Notes: a model not told the origin generated them from the sequence alone. Numbered from the stretch's first letter, positions 52,387-61,522 are shown. The stretch is 64,000 bases of DNA from Pseudomonas asplenii (GCF_001293465.1 NZ_JSYZ01000011.1:62001-126000); one strand, 5' to 3'. Translations and numbers: made by a program.

Positions 52387-54006
52387 ATGCATCGCCGTAA
52401 TCTCCTGAAAGCTTCCATGGCCCTGGCGGCCTATACCGGCCTGTCGGCCAGCGGTTTGTTCGCGGCACGGGCGCTCGCCGCCACCGCGGACGGTGACATC
52501 GAACATTTTGATTTCGAGGCGTTGCAGGCCCAGGCGAAGGGACTCGCTGGCAAACCTTATGTCAGTACGCGGCAGGTGCTGCCGCCGACGCTGGCGAACA
52601 TGACCCCGCAGCAGTTCAACGCGATCCAGTACGACGCCCGGCATTCGCTGTGGAATGAGCTCAAGGGCCAGCTGGATGTGCAGTTCTTCCACGTCGGCAT
52701 GGGCTTCAGGCAACCGGTGCGCATGTACAGCGTCGATGCGAAGACGCGCCAGGCGCGGGAAGTGCATTTCCGGCCGCCGCTGTTCAATTACGCCAGCAGC
52801 GGTATCGACCCGTCCCAGCTCAAGGGCGACCTGGGTTTTGCCGGCTTCAAGCTGTTCAAGGCCCCGGAAATCGATCGCCACGATATCGTCTCCTTTCTCG
52901 GTGCCAGCTATTTCCGCGCAGTGGACAAGACCGGTCAGTACGGCCTTTCGGCGCGCGGGCTGGCGATCGACACCTATGCGCACAAACGTGAGGAGTTCCC
53001 GGACTTCACCAAGTTCTGGTTCGAGACGCCGGCCAGGGACAGCACGCGTTTCGTGGTCTATGCCTTGCTCGACTCGCCGAGCGCCACCGGCGCCTACCGT
53101 TTCGATATCGATTGCCAGGCCGAGCAGGTGGTGATGATGGTCGAGGCCCATGTCAACGCGCGGGTGGATATCGAGCAGTTGGGCATTGCGCCGATGACCA
53201 GCATGTTCAGCTGTGGTACTCACGAGCGGCGCATGTGCGACACCATCCATCCGCAGATCCACGATTCCGATCGCCTGGCGATGTGGCGTGGCAATGGCGA
53301 GTGGATCTGCCGACCGCTGAACAACCCGGCCAAGCTGCAGTTCAATGCGTTTGCCGACCAGGACCCCAAGGGCTTCGGCCTGGTGCAGACCGACCACGAA
53401 TTCGCCAGCTACCAGGACACCGTGGACTGGTACAGCCGCCGGCCGAGCCTGTGGGTCGAGCCGACCACGCCCTGGGGCGAGGGCTCGGTGCAGTTGCTGG
53501 AGATCCCGACCACCGGCGAAACCATGGACAACATCGTCGCCTTCTGGACCCCGAAGCAGCCGGTCAAGGCCGGTGACTCGCTGAGCTACGGCTACAAGCT
53601 GTACTGGAGCGCGCTGCCGCCGGTGGGTACACCGCTGGCACGGGTGCATGCGACGCGCTCGGGCATGGGTGGTTTCACCGAGGGCTGGGCGCCGGGCGAG
53701 CATTACCCCGAAGTCTGGGCCCGGCGTTTTGCCGTGGACTTCAACGGCGGCGGGCTGGAGCGGCTGCCGGAGGGGAGCGGGATCGAGCCGGTGGTCACCA
53801 CCTCCAATGGTCAGGTGAAGGATTTCAGTGTCCTCAAGCTGGATGAGATCGGCGGCTACCGGGTGATCTTCGACTGGTACCCGACCAATGACAGCGTCGA
53901 CCCGGTGGAGATGCGGCTGTTCATCCGCAGCGGCGAGCGGACGTTGAGCGAGACCTGGTTGTACCAGTACTTCCCGCCCGCGCCGGACAAGCGGCGTTAT
54001 CCCTGA
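52387..54006 (+). CDS. opgD: Osmoregulated periplasmic glucan biosynthesis protein OpgD
   Basis: A 539-residue protein with a Tat signal (HRRNLLKASMALAAYTGLSA, twin Arg kept), as for known OpgD. The MdoG/OpgD fold is recognised in FDFEALQAQAKGLAGKPYVS, FDIVSFLGASYFR-like motif (RHDIVSFLGASYFRAVDKTG), GLAIDTY, and the C-terminal Ig-like part (EMRLFIRSGERTLSETWLYQ). It works in the periplasm on the backbone of OPG beta-glucans; OpgD is the beta-glucan-specific partner of OpgG, and the opgGH genes are not within this window. ATG 52387 is the start. It is divergent from the two-component pair. Confidence 0.9.
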   Translation: MHRRNLLKASMALAAYTGLSASGLFAARALAATADGDIEHFDFEALQAQAKGLAGKPYVSTRQVLPPTLANMTPQQFNAIQYDARHSLWNELKGQLDVQFFHVGMGFRQPVRMYSVDAKTRQAREVHFRPPLFNYASSGIDPSQLKGDLGFAGFKLFKAPEIDRHDIVSFLGASYFRAVDKTGQYGLSARGLAIDTYAHKREEFPDFTKFWFETPARDSTRFVVYALLDSPSATGAYRFDIDCQAEQVVMMVEAHVNARVDIEQLGIAPMTSMFSCGTHERRMCDTIHPQIHDSDRLAMWRGNGEWICRPLNNPAKLQFNAFADQDPKGFGLVQTDHEFASYQDTVDWYSRRPSLWVEPTTPWGEGSVQLLEIPTTGETMDNIVAFWTPKQPVKAGDSLSYGYKLYWSALPPVGTPLARVHATRSGMGGFTEGWAPGEHYPEVWARRFAVDFNGGGLERLPEGSGIEPVVTTSNGQVKDFSVLKLDEIGGYRVIFDWYPTNDSVDPVEMRLFIRSGERTLSETWLYQYFPPAPDKRRYP

Positions 54007-54050
54007 GGGGCGAGGCACCGTTTGACATAGAGGGTGCCTGCTCCGTCGCT

Positions 54051-54137
54051 TTCGCGGGCAAGCCCGGCGCCTACAGGAACGTGCAGAACAAACAGCCCTG
54101 TACGGCACAACCTGCAGCAGCCGGGCTTGCCCGCGAA
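54051..54137. repeat. REPIN
   Basis: The 18-base arms TTCGCGGGCAAGCCCGGC (54051-54068) and GCCGGGCTTGCCCGCGAA (54120-54137) are a perfect inverted repeat with a 51-base spacer, the REPIN form of the Pseudomonas REP element. It lies between the convergent opgD and msrA genes. Confidence 0.9.
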
Positions 54138-54150
54138 GAGGCCCTCAGGA

Positions 54151-54876
54151 TCACCGTATATCCGGCACCAGCACCGGATCTTCCCGATACCACTGCGGCT
54201 CCATGCGCTTGAGGTTCTCCACCTTCGGCAGGTCGTTGATGGCGATGTAGGGCACGTAGGGATGCAAGGTCAGGTAGTTCTGGTGATACCCCTCGGCCGG
54301 ATAGAACACCTTGTTGTCCTCGATCCGGGTGACGATCTTCGACGGGAACACCCTGGCGCCATCCAACTGCGCGATATACGCCTGGGCGATCTTTTCCTGC
54401 CCGGCATTCACCGGGAAGATCGCCGAGCGGTACTGCGTGCCGCTGTCCGGCCCCTGGCGGTTGAGTTGGGTCGGGTCGTGGGCCACCGAGAAGAACACCT
54501 GCAGCAGCTTGCCATAGCTGACCTGGCTCGGGTCGTAGGTGATCTGCACCGATTCGGCATGCCCGGTATCGCCTTCGCCAACCTGTTCGTAATGGGCGGT
54601 ACCCGCCGCGCCGCCGGCATAGCCGGACACCACGTTCTGCACCCCGCGCACATGCTGGAACACGCCCTGGACACCCCAGAAGCAGCCGCCGGCGAACACG
54701 GCCGTGGCCTGGCCGGCGGTGGCCGGCTCATCCAGCGCCGGCGGAGCGATCTGCACCGCCGGCTCGGCGGCAAAGGCCAGGCGCTGCACCAGCAGGATCG
54801 ACAGGGCCAGGCCGGCCACAGCGGCCATCGTCAACAGCGGCGAGACGTTTTTTTTCTGCATCATGGACTTGCTCAT
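54151..54876 (-). CDS. msrA: Periplasmic or membrane-anchored peptide-methionine (S)-S-oxide reductase MsrA
   Basis: A 241-residue MsrA. An N-terminal hydrophobic helix (LLTMAAVAGLALSILLVQRL) directs it to the periplasm. The catalytic motif is GGCFWG with Cys65, followed by the MsrA core (VVSGYAGGAAGTAHYEQVGE; DPTQLNRQGPDSGTQYRSAI). ATG 54876 is chosen because AAGAGG is then 9 bases upstream. It reduces S-methionine sulfoxide in proteins and needs reductant from the periplasm, supplied by the DipZ-like protein whose gene ends 20 bases before. It is the third gene of the msrB-dipZ-msrA operon. Confidence 0.92.
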   Translation of the reverse strand: MSKSMMQKKNVSPLLTMAAVAGLALSILLVQRLAFAAEPAVQIAPPALDEPATAGQATAVFAGGCFWGVQGVFQHVRGVQNVVSGYAGGAAGTAHYEQVGEGDTGHAESVQITYDPSQVSYGKLLQVFFSVAHDPTQLNRQGPDSGTQYRSAIFPVNAGQEKIAQAYIAQLDGARVFPSKIVTRIEDNKVFYPAEGYHQNYLTLHPYVPYIAINDLPKVENLKRMEPQWYREDPVLVPDIR

Positions 54877-54896
54877 TTCATGCATCCTCTTGGTAA

Positions 54897-56687
54897 TCAA
54901 CCGAAGGTGAAGGCGTAGGCCTGCACACCGGGGTCGAGAAATTCGATGGAAAAGGTGTGGTCGCCGACGTCACCGGCCTGGCGCACCAACTGATACAGGC
55001 GCTGTTCGGTCACCGTGCCCTGGCCGTTGGCGTCGGTATCGGTGCCGTGGTCCGCGCCGGGCGCCTTGCCATCGACCTGCACCTTGAAGCGAACGGGTTG
55101 GCCGTTGGCGGAAGGGCCGAGCACCAGATGTAGGTCACGGGCATGGAAGCGGAAAACGATAGAGCCGCCTGCCTGGTTCAAGGCCGCCTGTTCCGGGCGC
55201 ACGGTCCAGTTGCCCGCCAGGCCCCACTGATTCAGCTGCGGTTGCCGGGGCGCGTCATAGGTCTTGGGTTGGTCGGCGAGCTGCTGGCCCGGGGAAGCGA
55301 AATGCTCGGCACGGTCATAGCCGATGTAGGTTTCCGGCGATTTCACTTCGGCTTCATCCGCCGCCTGCATCACACCGCTGGCCTGGGTGCTGACCACGCC
55401 GCCGGAGACGTTCCGGTTGCCGGCTTCGGCCAGCAGTTGCTGGATCACCTGCTCGGAGCCGGCATAGTCGCCTTCGCCGAAGTGGTGGTAGCGCACCCGG
55501 CCCCGGGCATCGATGAAGTAGTGCGCCGGCCAGTACTGGTTGTTGAAGCCACGCCAGATGGCGTAGTCATTGTCGATCGCCACCGGATAGCGGATCCCCA
55601 GCTTGCTCACGGCCTGGCGTACGTTGTCGATGTCGCGTTCGAAGGCGAACTCCGGAGCATGCACGCCGATCACCACCAGGCCCTGGTCGTGGTACTTCTG
55701 TGCCCAGGCGTTGACGTAGGGCAGGCTGCGCAGGCAGTTGATGCAGGAGTAGGTCCAGAAGTCGATCAGCACCACCTTGCCCTTGAGTTCGGCGGCGCTC
55801 AGGGGGGCCGAGTTGAGCCACTGCACGGCGCCGGAGAGATCGGGCAGGGTGCCTTCGACCGGCAGGGGGCGTTCAGTCGACGTTTTGGCGGCCATGGCCA
55901 TCATGCTGCCGGCCGGTTGTTCATCGTGAACCACCGCCGCCATCATTGCGCCTGGCTGCGGCGCCGGGTTGAAGGTATCCAGCAGTTTCTGCTCGATGCC
56001 GGCAGTGGCGACCGTCGAGACCCGGGTCAGCAGGCCGGTGTCCAGGCCCAGGGCAATCGCCGCCACCCCGGCGAGCATCGCCGCGCCGAGACCGCGGCGT
56101 AGCCACTGGCCGGTCCCGAGGTTGCGTTTCATCGCGCTGAATACCCGACCACCGACCAGCAGGGCACCGGCCAGGGAGGTGGCGGCACCGGCGGCATAGG
56201 CCAGCAGCAATAGCGTGGTGCCGATGTTGGCGCCCTGCAGGGCCGCACCGGTGAGGATCAGGCCGAGGATCGGCCCGGCGCAGGGAGCCCACAGCAGACC
56301 GGTGGCGATACCGAGAACGAACGACGAGCGCACGCTCGGCTGCCCGCTTTCCGCGTGGGCCGAGCGTGACAGCCGGTCACCGGCCGAAACCAGCGGCCGC
56401 GCCAGGCGATCGGCCAGGTGGGGGAAGAGCAGGGTGATGGCGAAGAAGGCCATCAGCGCCATCGCCAGCCAGCGCCCGTACTGATTGGCCCGCACCACCC
56501 AGCCACCGCCGACGGCGGCGAGGGTGGCGACCAGGGCGAAGGTCAGGGCCATGCCGCACAGCAGCGGCAGGCCGCTGCGGCGCAACGATTCGCCGGAGCG
56601 GGCGAACACGAAGGGCAGCACCGGCAGGATGCACGGGCTCAGGATGGTCAGCAGACCGCCCAGGTACGCCAGGATGATTAAAAGCAT
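54897..56687 (-). CDS. DipZ-like protein: CcdA membrane domain plus thioredoxin-like domain
   Basis: A 596-residue protein. Residues about 1-250 form the six-helix CcdA/DsbD-beta electron channel (GGLLTILSPCILPVLPFVFA; GLLWAPCAGPILGLILTGAA, with the two conserved Cys). A TlpA-like thioredoxin domain follows with CINC at Cys315 and Cys318 (DFWTYSCINCLRSLPY). The C-terminal 150 residues are a beta-rich CBM-like domain, as in DipZ. It carries electrons from cytosolic thioredoxin to the periplasm for MsrA and MsrB. ATG 56687 with AAGGATC upstream is the start. It lies between msrB and msrA in the operon. Confidence 0.88.
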   Translation of the reverse strand: MLLIILAYLGGLLTILSPCILPVLPFVFARSGESLRRSGLPLLCGMALTFALVATLAAVGGGWVVRANQYGRWLAMALMAFFAITLLFPHLADRLARPLVSAGDRLSRSAHAESGQPSVRSSFVLGIATGLLWAPCAGPILGLILTGAALQGANIGTTLLLLAYAAGAATSLAGALLVGGRVFSAMKRNLGTGQWLRRGLGAAMLAGVAAIALGLDTGLLTRVSTVATAGIEQKLLDTFNPAPQPGAMMAAVVHDEQPAGSMMAMAAKTSTERPLPVEGTLPDLSGAVQWLNSAPLSAAELKGKVVLIDFWTYSCINCLRSLPYVNAWAQKYHDQGLVVIGVHAPEFAFERDIDNVRQAVSKLGIRYPVAIDNDYAIWRGFNNQYWPAHYFIDARGRVRYHHFGEGDYAGSEQVIQQLLAEAGNRNVSGGVVSTQASGVMQAADEAEVKSPETYIGYDRAEHFASPGQQLADQPKTYDAPRQPQLNQWGLAGNWTVRPEQAALNQAGGSIVFRFHARDLHLVLGPSANGQPVRFKVQVDGKAPGADHGTDTDANGQGTVTEQRLYQLVRQAGDVGDHTFSIEFLDPGVQAYAFTFG

Positions 56688-56753
56688 GATGCAGATCCTT
56701 GTCGATGAAGTTGAAACGTTGCCGGCCGTGGGTCTCTGGCTGGGGTTGGCCCC

Positions 56754-56778
56754 TGTAGGAGCAGGGCTTGCCCGCAAA
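56754..56778. repeat. REP element
   Basis: TGTAGGAGCAGGGCTTGCCC followed by GCAAA matches the single-arm Pseudomonas REP sequence. It lies in the 104-base gap between msrB and the dipZ-like gene. Confidence 0.75.
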
Positions 56779-56791
56779 CAGGCCCAGCCGG

Positions 56792-57310
56792 TCAGCCCGC
56801 ACTCGGCGTGAAGCTCATCGCCACGCCGTTCATGCAGTAGCGCAAGCCGGTCGGTGCCGGCCCGTCGGGGAACACGTGACCCAGGTGGCCGCCGCAGCGA
56901 TGGCAATGCACTTCGGTGCGGACCATGCCCAGCGAGCTGTCGCGACGGGTGCCGACGGCGTTCTCCAGCGGCGCTGTGAAGCTCGGCCAGCCGGTGTGGC
57001 TGTCGAACTTGGCCGAGGAGGAAAACAGCGTCTGCCGGCAGCCGACGCAGGCGAAGACACCGGCGCGGTGTTCGTCGTTGAGGGGGCTGCTGTAGGGGCG
57101 TTCGGTGCCCTCATGGCGCAGCACCTGGTACTGGCTGTCGTTCAGCATCGCCCGCCATTCGGCGTCGCTGTGGTTGACCTCGAAGGTCTCGTCCGTGACG
57201 CCTGGGGCAGCGTTGCCGCCGAGGGTGGCGGCCACCGCGCGCCAGTCGACGAAACCGGCGGCGAGCAGGGCGGCGGCACTGGAAAGAAGAAAGCGTCTTC
57301 TGCTGGACAT
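56792..57310 (-). CDS. msrB: Exported peptide-methionine (R)-S-oxide reductase MsrB
   Basis: A 172-residue MsrB with a Tat-like signal (SSRRRFLLSSAAALLAAGFV). The zinc sites are CVGC and CHRCGG, and the catalytic Cys159 is in LRYCMNGVAMSF. The substrate motif GWPSF is present. ATG 57310 with GGAGA upstream is the start. It is first in the msrB-dipZ-msrA operon and is divergent from the regulator gene at 57486. It repairs R-methionine sulfoxide in periplasmic proteins, for example after hypochlorite or peroxide stress. Confidence 0.93.
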   Translation of the reverse strand: MSSRRRFLLSSAAALLAAGFVDWRAVAATLGGNAAPGVTDETFEVNHSDAEWRAMLNDSQYQVLRHEGTERPYSSPLNDEHRAGVFACVGCRQTLFSSSAKFDSHTGWPSFTAPLENAVGTRRDSSLGMVRTEVHCHRCGGHLGHVFPDGPAPTGLRYCMNGVAMSFTPSAG

Positions 57311-57485
57311 GGCATGATCTCCACGGCAATTGATCAGGCTTTCAGTGTCGGCCGGCAACGGTCGCCAAATCCTCCCGCAAAGTTAAATTAATCGTGAACA
57401 TTTTCCCCCTGCCGATTCGGCACAATGGGGCGGACGTCATATGCTGTGAACGTCCCGGATATTTCACCTGCAGGAACGTCACACC

Positions 57486-58202
57486 ATGGATTCACCCAAA
57501 CGCATTCTGATCGTCGAGGATGACCTGCACCTGGCCGGGCTGCTGAGCCTGCACCTGCGGGACGAGGGCTACGAGGTCACCCATTGTGCCGACGGCAATC
57601 TGGGCCTGGCACAGTTGGAGAAGGGCGGCTGGGATGCGCTGATCCTCGACCTGATGCTGCCGGGCGTCGATGGCCTGGAAATCTGCCGCCAGGCCCGGGC
57701 CATGGCGCGCTACACGCCGATCATCATCACCAGCGCCCGCTCCAGCGAGATGCATCGGGTGCTGGGCCTGGAGCTGGGCGCCGACGACTACCTGGCCAAG
57801 CCGTTCTCGATGCTCGAGCTGGCGGCGCGGGTCAAGGCCCTGCTGCGGCGGGTCGATGCCCTGGCCAGGAGCCTCAAGGTCGACGCCGGCAGTCTCGAAC
57901 TCAACGGCCTGAGCCTGGACCCGCTGGCCCGCGAGGCCCGGCTCGACGGCCAGGCACTGGACCTGACGCCACGGGAGTTCGACCTGCTGCACTTCTTCAT
58001 GAAGAACCCCGGTACGGTGTATTCACGCCTGGATCTGCTGAACCAGGTCTGGGGTTACCAGCACGATGGCTACGAACACACGGTCAACACCCATATCAAC
58101 CGCCTGCGGGCGAAGATCGAGGTCGATCCGGCACAGCCCGAACGGATTCTCACGGTCTGGGGCCGCGGTTATCGTTTTGCTCCCGCGGGGCGTGCCGAAT
58201 GA
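57486..58202 (+). CDS. OmpR/PhoB-family response regulator next to the msr operon
   Basis: A 238-residue regulator with the receiver (Asp55 in LILDLMLPGVDG; Lys in YLAKPF) and a winged helix (LTPREFDLLHFFMKNPGTVY). It starts 175 bases from msrB on the other strand, so the shared gap holds both promoters. Control of the methionine-sulfoxide repair operon is likely by position. Its stop overlaps the kinase start (ATGA). Confidence 0.9.
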   Translation: MDSPKRILIVEDDLHLAGLLSLHLRDEGYEVTHCADGNLGLAQLEKGGWDALILDLMLPGVDGLEICRQARAMARYTPIIITSARSSEMHRVLGLELGADDYLAKPFSMLELAARVKALLRRVDALARSLKVDAGSLELNGLSLDPLAREARLDGQALDLTPREFDLLHFFMKNPGTVYSRLDLLNQVWGYQHDGYEHTVNTHINRLRAKIEVDPAQPERILTVWGRGYRFAPAGRAE

Positions 58203-59662
58203 ACCTGAGCCTGTCCCAGCGCCTGTCCGTGGTGTTCTCGATCCTGCTGCTGGCCTGCTGCGGCGCCTCGGTGTGGCTGCAGGTGCGCGCCAGCGACATG
58301 CACGAAAAGGAGGTGGTGCAGGGGCTGTCCCGCGACCTGGCCCGCAGCATCGCCCTGGAAAACCGCCTGGTGGGTACCGAGGGCCTGACCATGGACGGTG
58401 TGCGGGCGCTGTTCGGCCAACTGATGAACGTCAACCCCAGCGTCGAGGTGTACCTGCTCGATCCGAGCGGGCGGATCACTGGCGACGCCGCGCCCCAGGG
58501 CCATCTCAAGCGTGACCAGGTCGACCTGGAGCCGATCCGGCGCCTGCTGGACGGCCAGCCGCTGCCGATTCTGGGCGATGACCCGCGCAGTACCGATGGA
58601 CGCAAGGTGTTCAGCGCCGCCGCGCTGCACGGTGGCGGCAAGGCGTTGGGCTATCTCTACGTGGTCCTGCAGGGCGAGGAGCATGACCGCCTGGCGGCGC
58701 GCGTGAGTGCCAGCACGGTGTTGCGCACCACGCTGTGGGCCATGGGCCTGGTGGCACTGCTGGGGTTGATCGCCGGTCTGATTGCCTTTCGCCTGATCAC
58801 CCGGCCACTGCGTCGCCTGACCGAGACCATGCGCGATTTCGACACCGATGCCGCCCCGGTCAACCCGCCGACACTGCCTCTTGCCGGTTCGGGGGGTGGC
58901 AACGAAATCGAGGTGCTGGAAGCGAGTTTCGCCCAGATGGCGGTGCGTATCGGCGAACAGTGGCGGGCCCTGACCCAACTCGACCAGGACCGGCGCGAGC
59001 TGGTGGCGAACATCTCCCATGACCTGCGTACGCCACTGGCGTCCCTGCACGGTTACCTGGAAACCCTGTCGCTCAAGGGCGAGCTGCTGGCGCCGGACGA
59101 GCGCAAGCGTTACCTGGGCACCGCGCTGGCGCAGAGCAACAAGGTCCGGCAACTGGCCCAGGCCCTGTTCGAACTGGCGCGCCTGGAGCATGGCGAGGTG
59201 CGTCTGGAACGGGAGGATTTCTCCCTCAGCGACCTGATCCAGGACGTGTTCCAGAAATTCGAGCTGATGGCCGAAACCCGCCATTCGAAGCTGTTGGCGG
59301 TACTGCCGCGCGGTGCGGCGATGGTGAGTGCCGACCTCGGCATGATCGAACGGGTGCTGACCAACCTGATCGACAACGCCCTGCGTCATACCCCGGAAGG
59401 CGGCAGCATCGAGGTGGCGCTGGTGCATGCATCGGGCAAGGTCCGGGTGACCGTCAGCGATACGGGGCCGGGTATCCCGCCCAAGCTGCTGGACAACCTG
59501 TTCCGGCGTCCCTTCAACCAGGACGGCGACCGTCGCAGCGGCGGCCTCGGCCTGTTGATCGTGCGGCGTATCCTGCAGTTGCACGACAGCCAGATCCGTC
59601 TGCTGTCGGTGCCCGGCAAGGGCGCGGTGTTCTGTTTCGAGCTGGCCGCAGCGGGCGAGTGA
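58199..59662 (+). CDS. Sensor histidine kinase partner
   Basis: A 487-residue kinase with two N-terminal helices flanking a periplasmic sensor of about 140 residues, a HAMP region (ITRPLRRLTETMRDF), the H-box ISHDLRTPLASLH with His274, and HATPase (NLIDNALRHTPEGG; DTGPGIPPKLLDN; GGLGLLIVRRI). The start overlaps the regulator stop. With the msr operon beside it, an oxidative or hypochlorite signal is a reasonable guess. The sensor has a Cys-poor sequence, so thiol sensing is unlikely. Confidence 0.9.
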   Translation: MNLSLSQRLSVVFSILLLACCGASVWLQVRASDMHEKEVVQGLSRDLARSIALENRLVGTEGLTMDGVRALFGQLMNVNPSVEVYLLDPSGRITGDAAPQGHLKRDQVDLEPIRRLLDGQPLPILGDDPRSTDGRKVFSAAALHGGGKALGYLYVVLQGEEHDRLAARVSASTVLRTTLWAMGLVALLGLIAGLIAFRLITRPLRRLTETMRDFDTDAAPVNPPTLPLAGSGGGNEIEVLEASFAQMAVRIGEQWRALTQLDQDRRELVANISHDLRTPLASLHGYLETLSLKGELLAPDERKRYLGTALAQSNKVRQLAQALFELARLEHGEVRLEREDFSLSDLIQDVFQKFELMAETRHSKLLAVLPRGAAMVSADLGMIERVLTNLIDNALRHTPEGGSIEVALVHASGKVRVTVSDTGPGIPPKLLDNLFRRPFNQDGDRRSGGLGLLIVRRILQLHDSQIRLLSVPGKGAVFCFELAAAGE

Positions 59663-59663
59663 G

Positions 59664-60542
59664 TCAGGCGCTGGGGATGTTCAACGCCTCTTCGAGAAAT
59701 CGCTGCATCGCCCTGACAGCCGGGGCCTGGACGGCAGGGACGGGGCGCACGTAGAGCCCGAAGGTCACCACCGGTGCGGCTGGCAGACCTTCGGCAGCCC
59801 CCAGCACCCGCATGCTTTGCGTACGGATGTTGCCTTCGAGCAGTACCGCAATGCCCAGGCCGGCCTCGACCGCCGACTGCACCGCCGGCAGGCTGGTGCT
59901 GCTGCACACCACCCGCCAGCCGATACCGGCCTGTTTCAGTTGCTGCTCCACCCGCGGCTGCCACAGGCAGGTGCCGCTGAAGGTCACCAGGGACAGGACC
60001 CGGGCGTCCAGCGTCGGTTCGAGCACCAGCCCACGGGCGCCGACCCAGAACAGCGGCAACTCCCAGCTCACCTGGGGCCTGGCGTTGATGCCATGGGTGT
60101 CGCCGACGACGATATCCAGTGCACCCTCGAGCAGCCGGGCGGACATGGCTGCGCTGCTGTCGACGGTGATTTCCAGGCTGACCTGCGGATAGGCCGCGGA
60201 AAACCGTTGCAGTGCCCGCGGCAGGCTGCCGATGGCGATATCCTCCAGCAGGCCCAGGCGCACTGTGCCCGCCACCTGGCTGGCCGCCAGCGCCCGCCGG
60301 GCATCGGCACCGGTGCCGAGAATGCTGTGGGCGTAGGGCAGCAGGGTATGACCGGCCTCGGTCAGGCGCAGGCCACGGGGCGAGCGTTCGAACAGCCGCC
60401 GCTCCAGGTCTTCCTCCAGGCGGCGCAGTTGCATGCTGACGGCGGCCTGGGTCCGCCCCAGGCGCTGGGCGGTAGCACCGACCGTACCGGTCTCGGCGAC
60501 GGTGGCGAAAGTTCGCAGCAGGCTGCTGTCGAGATCGCGCAT
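59664..60542 (-). CDS. LysR-family transcriptional regulator
   Basis: A 292-residue LysR protein. The HTH is MRDLDSSLLRTFATVAETGT then GRTQAAVSMQLRRLEEDLER. ATG 60542 is the start; a TTG lies two codons upstream. It converges on the kinase gene with one base between and is divergent from the EamA transporter gene across 94 bases, so it very likely regulates that exporter, as in many LysR-LysE/EamA pairs. The effector is unknown. Confidence 0.88.
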   Translation of the reverse strand: MRDLDSSLLRTFATVAETGTVGATAQRLGRTQAAVSMQLRRLEEDLERRLFERSPRGLRLTEAGHTLLPYAHSILGTGADARRALAASQVAGTVRLGLLEDIAIGSLPRALQRFSAAYPQVSLEITVDSSAAMSARLLEGALDIVVGDTHGINARPQVSWELPLFWVGARGLVLEPTLDARVLSLVTFSGTCLWQPRVEQQLKQAGIGWRVVCSSTSLPAVQSAVEAGLGIAVLLEGNIRTQSMRVLGAAEGLPAAPVVTFGLYVRPVPAVQAPAVRAMQRFLEEALNIPSA

Positions 60543-60556
60543 TATCAAAATTCCTT

Positions 60557-60581
60557 AAGCTGTAATCAGGAATATCAGCTT
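60557..60581. promoter_or_regulatory. Dyad between the LysR gene and the EamA gene
   Basis: AAGCTG (60557-60562) and CAGCTT (60576-60581) form a perfect 6-bp inverted repeat with a 13-base spacer, in an AT-rich promoter region between divergent genes. ATTCC...GGAAT arms overlap it. This fits a LysR operator, but the pairing of protein and site is inferred. Confidence 0.45.
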
Positions 60582-60636
60582 ATTTGAATATCGGCCGGCT
60601 GGCTAGGATAGGCGCTCATTGACAGGAGTTTTTGCC

Positions 60637-61515
60637 ATGCAGGACAACGCCGCCGTACTGAACCCCTCAGTCGCACGCACCTCTCGCCGGAATCTGTTGC
60701 TGGCCGCGGGGCTGTGCGTGCTGTCGATGCTCTTCGTGCAATTCGGTGCGGCACTGTCGACACCAACCATGGACAGCTATGGAACCTTCAGTACCACCTG
60801 GTTGCGCCTGTGCTGGGCGGCGGCGATCCTGGGACTGCTGGTGCGTCCGCGGTTGCGCAGTTACTCGTGGTCGCGCTGGGGGGCCGCCGCCGGGCTGGGC
60901 CTGGCCATGGCGGTAATGACCAGCTGCTTTTTTGCCGCCATCCAACGCATTCCCCTGGGGCTGGCGATCGCCATCGAGTTTCTCGGGCCGCTGCTGGTGG
61001 CGAGCCTGGCTATCCGTCGTTGGCGGGCGCTGGTCTGGCCGTTCCTGGCGCTGCTGGGCGTACTGCTCCTGGCGCGTAATGACCAGGGCTGGGTCGGTGA
61101 GCCCCTGGGGCTGCTGCTGGCCTTGGGTTCGGCGGCGGGCTGGGCCGGCTATATCCTGCTGATGAAACGGGTCGGCAGCCTGTTCTCGGGGTTTGAAGGA
61201 CTGTCGGTGTCGCTGCTGGCCGCTGCCGTGATCACCGCACCCTTGGGGCTGTGGCAAAGCGGTGGGCACCTGCCGTGGCTGCAGGTGGCCAGTTGTGCCG
61301 GGCTGGCGCTGTTCGTACCGCTGCTGCCCTATGGCCTGGAGATGATCGCACTGCGGCGGATGCCAACCTCGGCGTTTGGCATCCTGATGAGTGTCGAACC
61401 GGCGGTCGGTGCATTGGCCGGCTACGTGGTGCTGAGCCAACCGATGGTGCCGCTGCAGTTCGCCGGCACCGCCCTGGTGGTCAGTGCCAGCCTGGGTGTG
61501 CTGGTGCTGCCTTGA
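60637..61515 (+). CDS. EamA/RhtA-like amino-acid exporter
   Basis: A 292-residue membrane protein with ten helices in two EamA repeats. IPLGLAIAIEFLGPLLVASL and LPYGLEMIALRRMPTSAFGI are the signature stretches of the RhtA group, which exports threonine, homoserine and similar amino acids. ATG 60637 with CAGGAG upstream is the start. It is divergent from the LysR regulator gene and precedes the convergent patatin gene. The cargo is unknown. Confidence 0.87.
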   Translation: MQDNAAVLNPSVARTSRRNLLLAAGLCVLSMLFVQFGAALSTPTMDSYGTFSTTWLRLCWAAAILGLLVRPRLRSYSWSRWGAAAGLGLAMAVMTSCFFAAIQRIPLGLAIAIEFLGPLLVASLAIRRWRALVWPFLALLGVLLLARNDQGWVGEPLGLLLALGSAAGWAGYILLMKRVGSLFSGFEGLSVSLLAAAVITAPLGLWQSGGHLPWLQVASCAGLALFVPLLPYGLEMIALRRMPTSAFGILMSVEPAVGALAGYVVLSQPMVPLQFAGTALVVSASLGVLVLP

Positions 61516-61522
61516 GTGACGC

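Noticed and set aside
52171..54108. A 645-codon minus-strand frame opposite opgD
   Set aside because: opgD has a Tat signal and family-wide motifs; the opposite frame has none.
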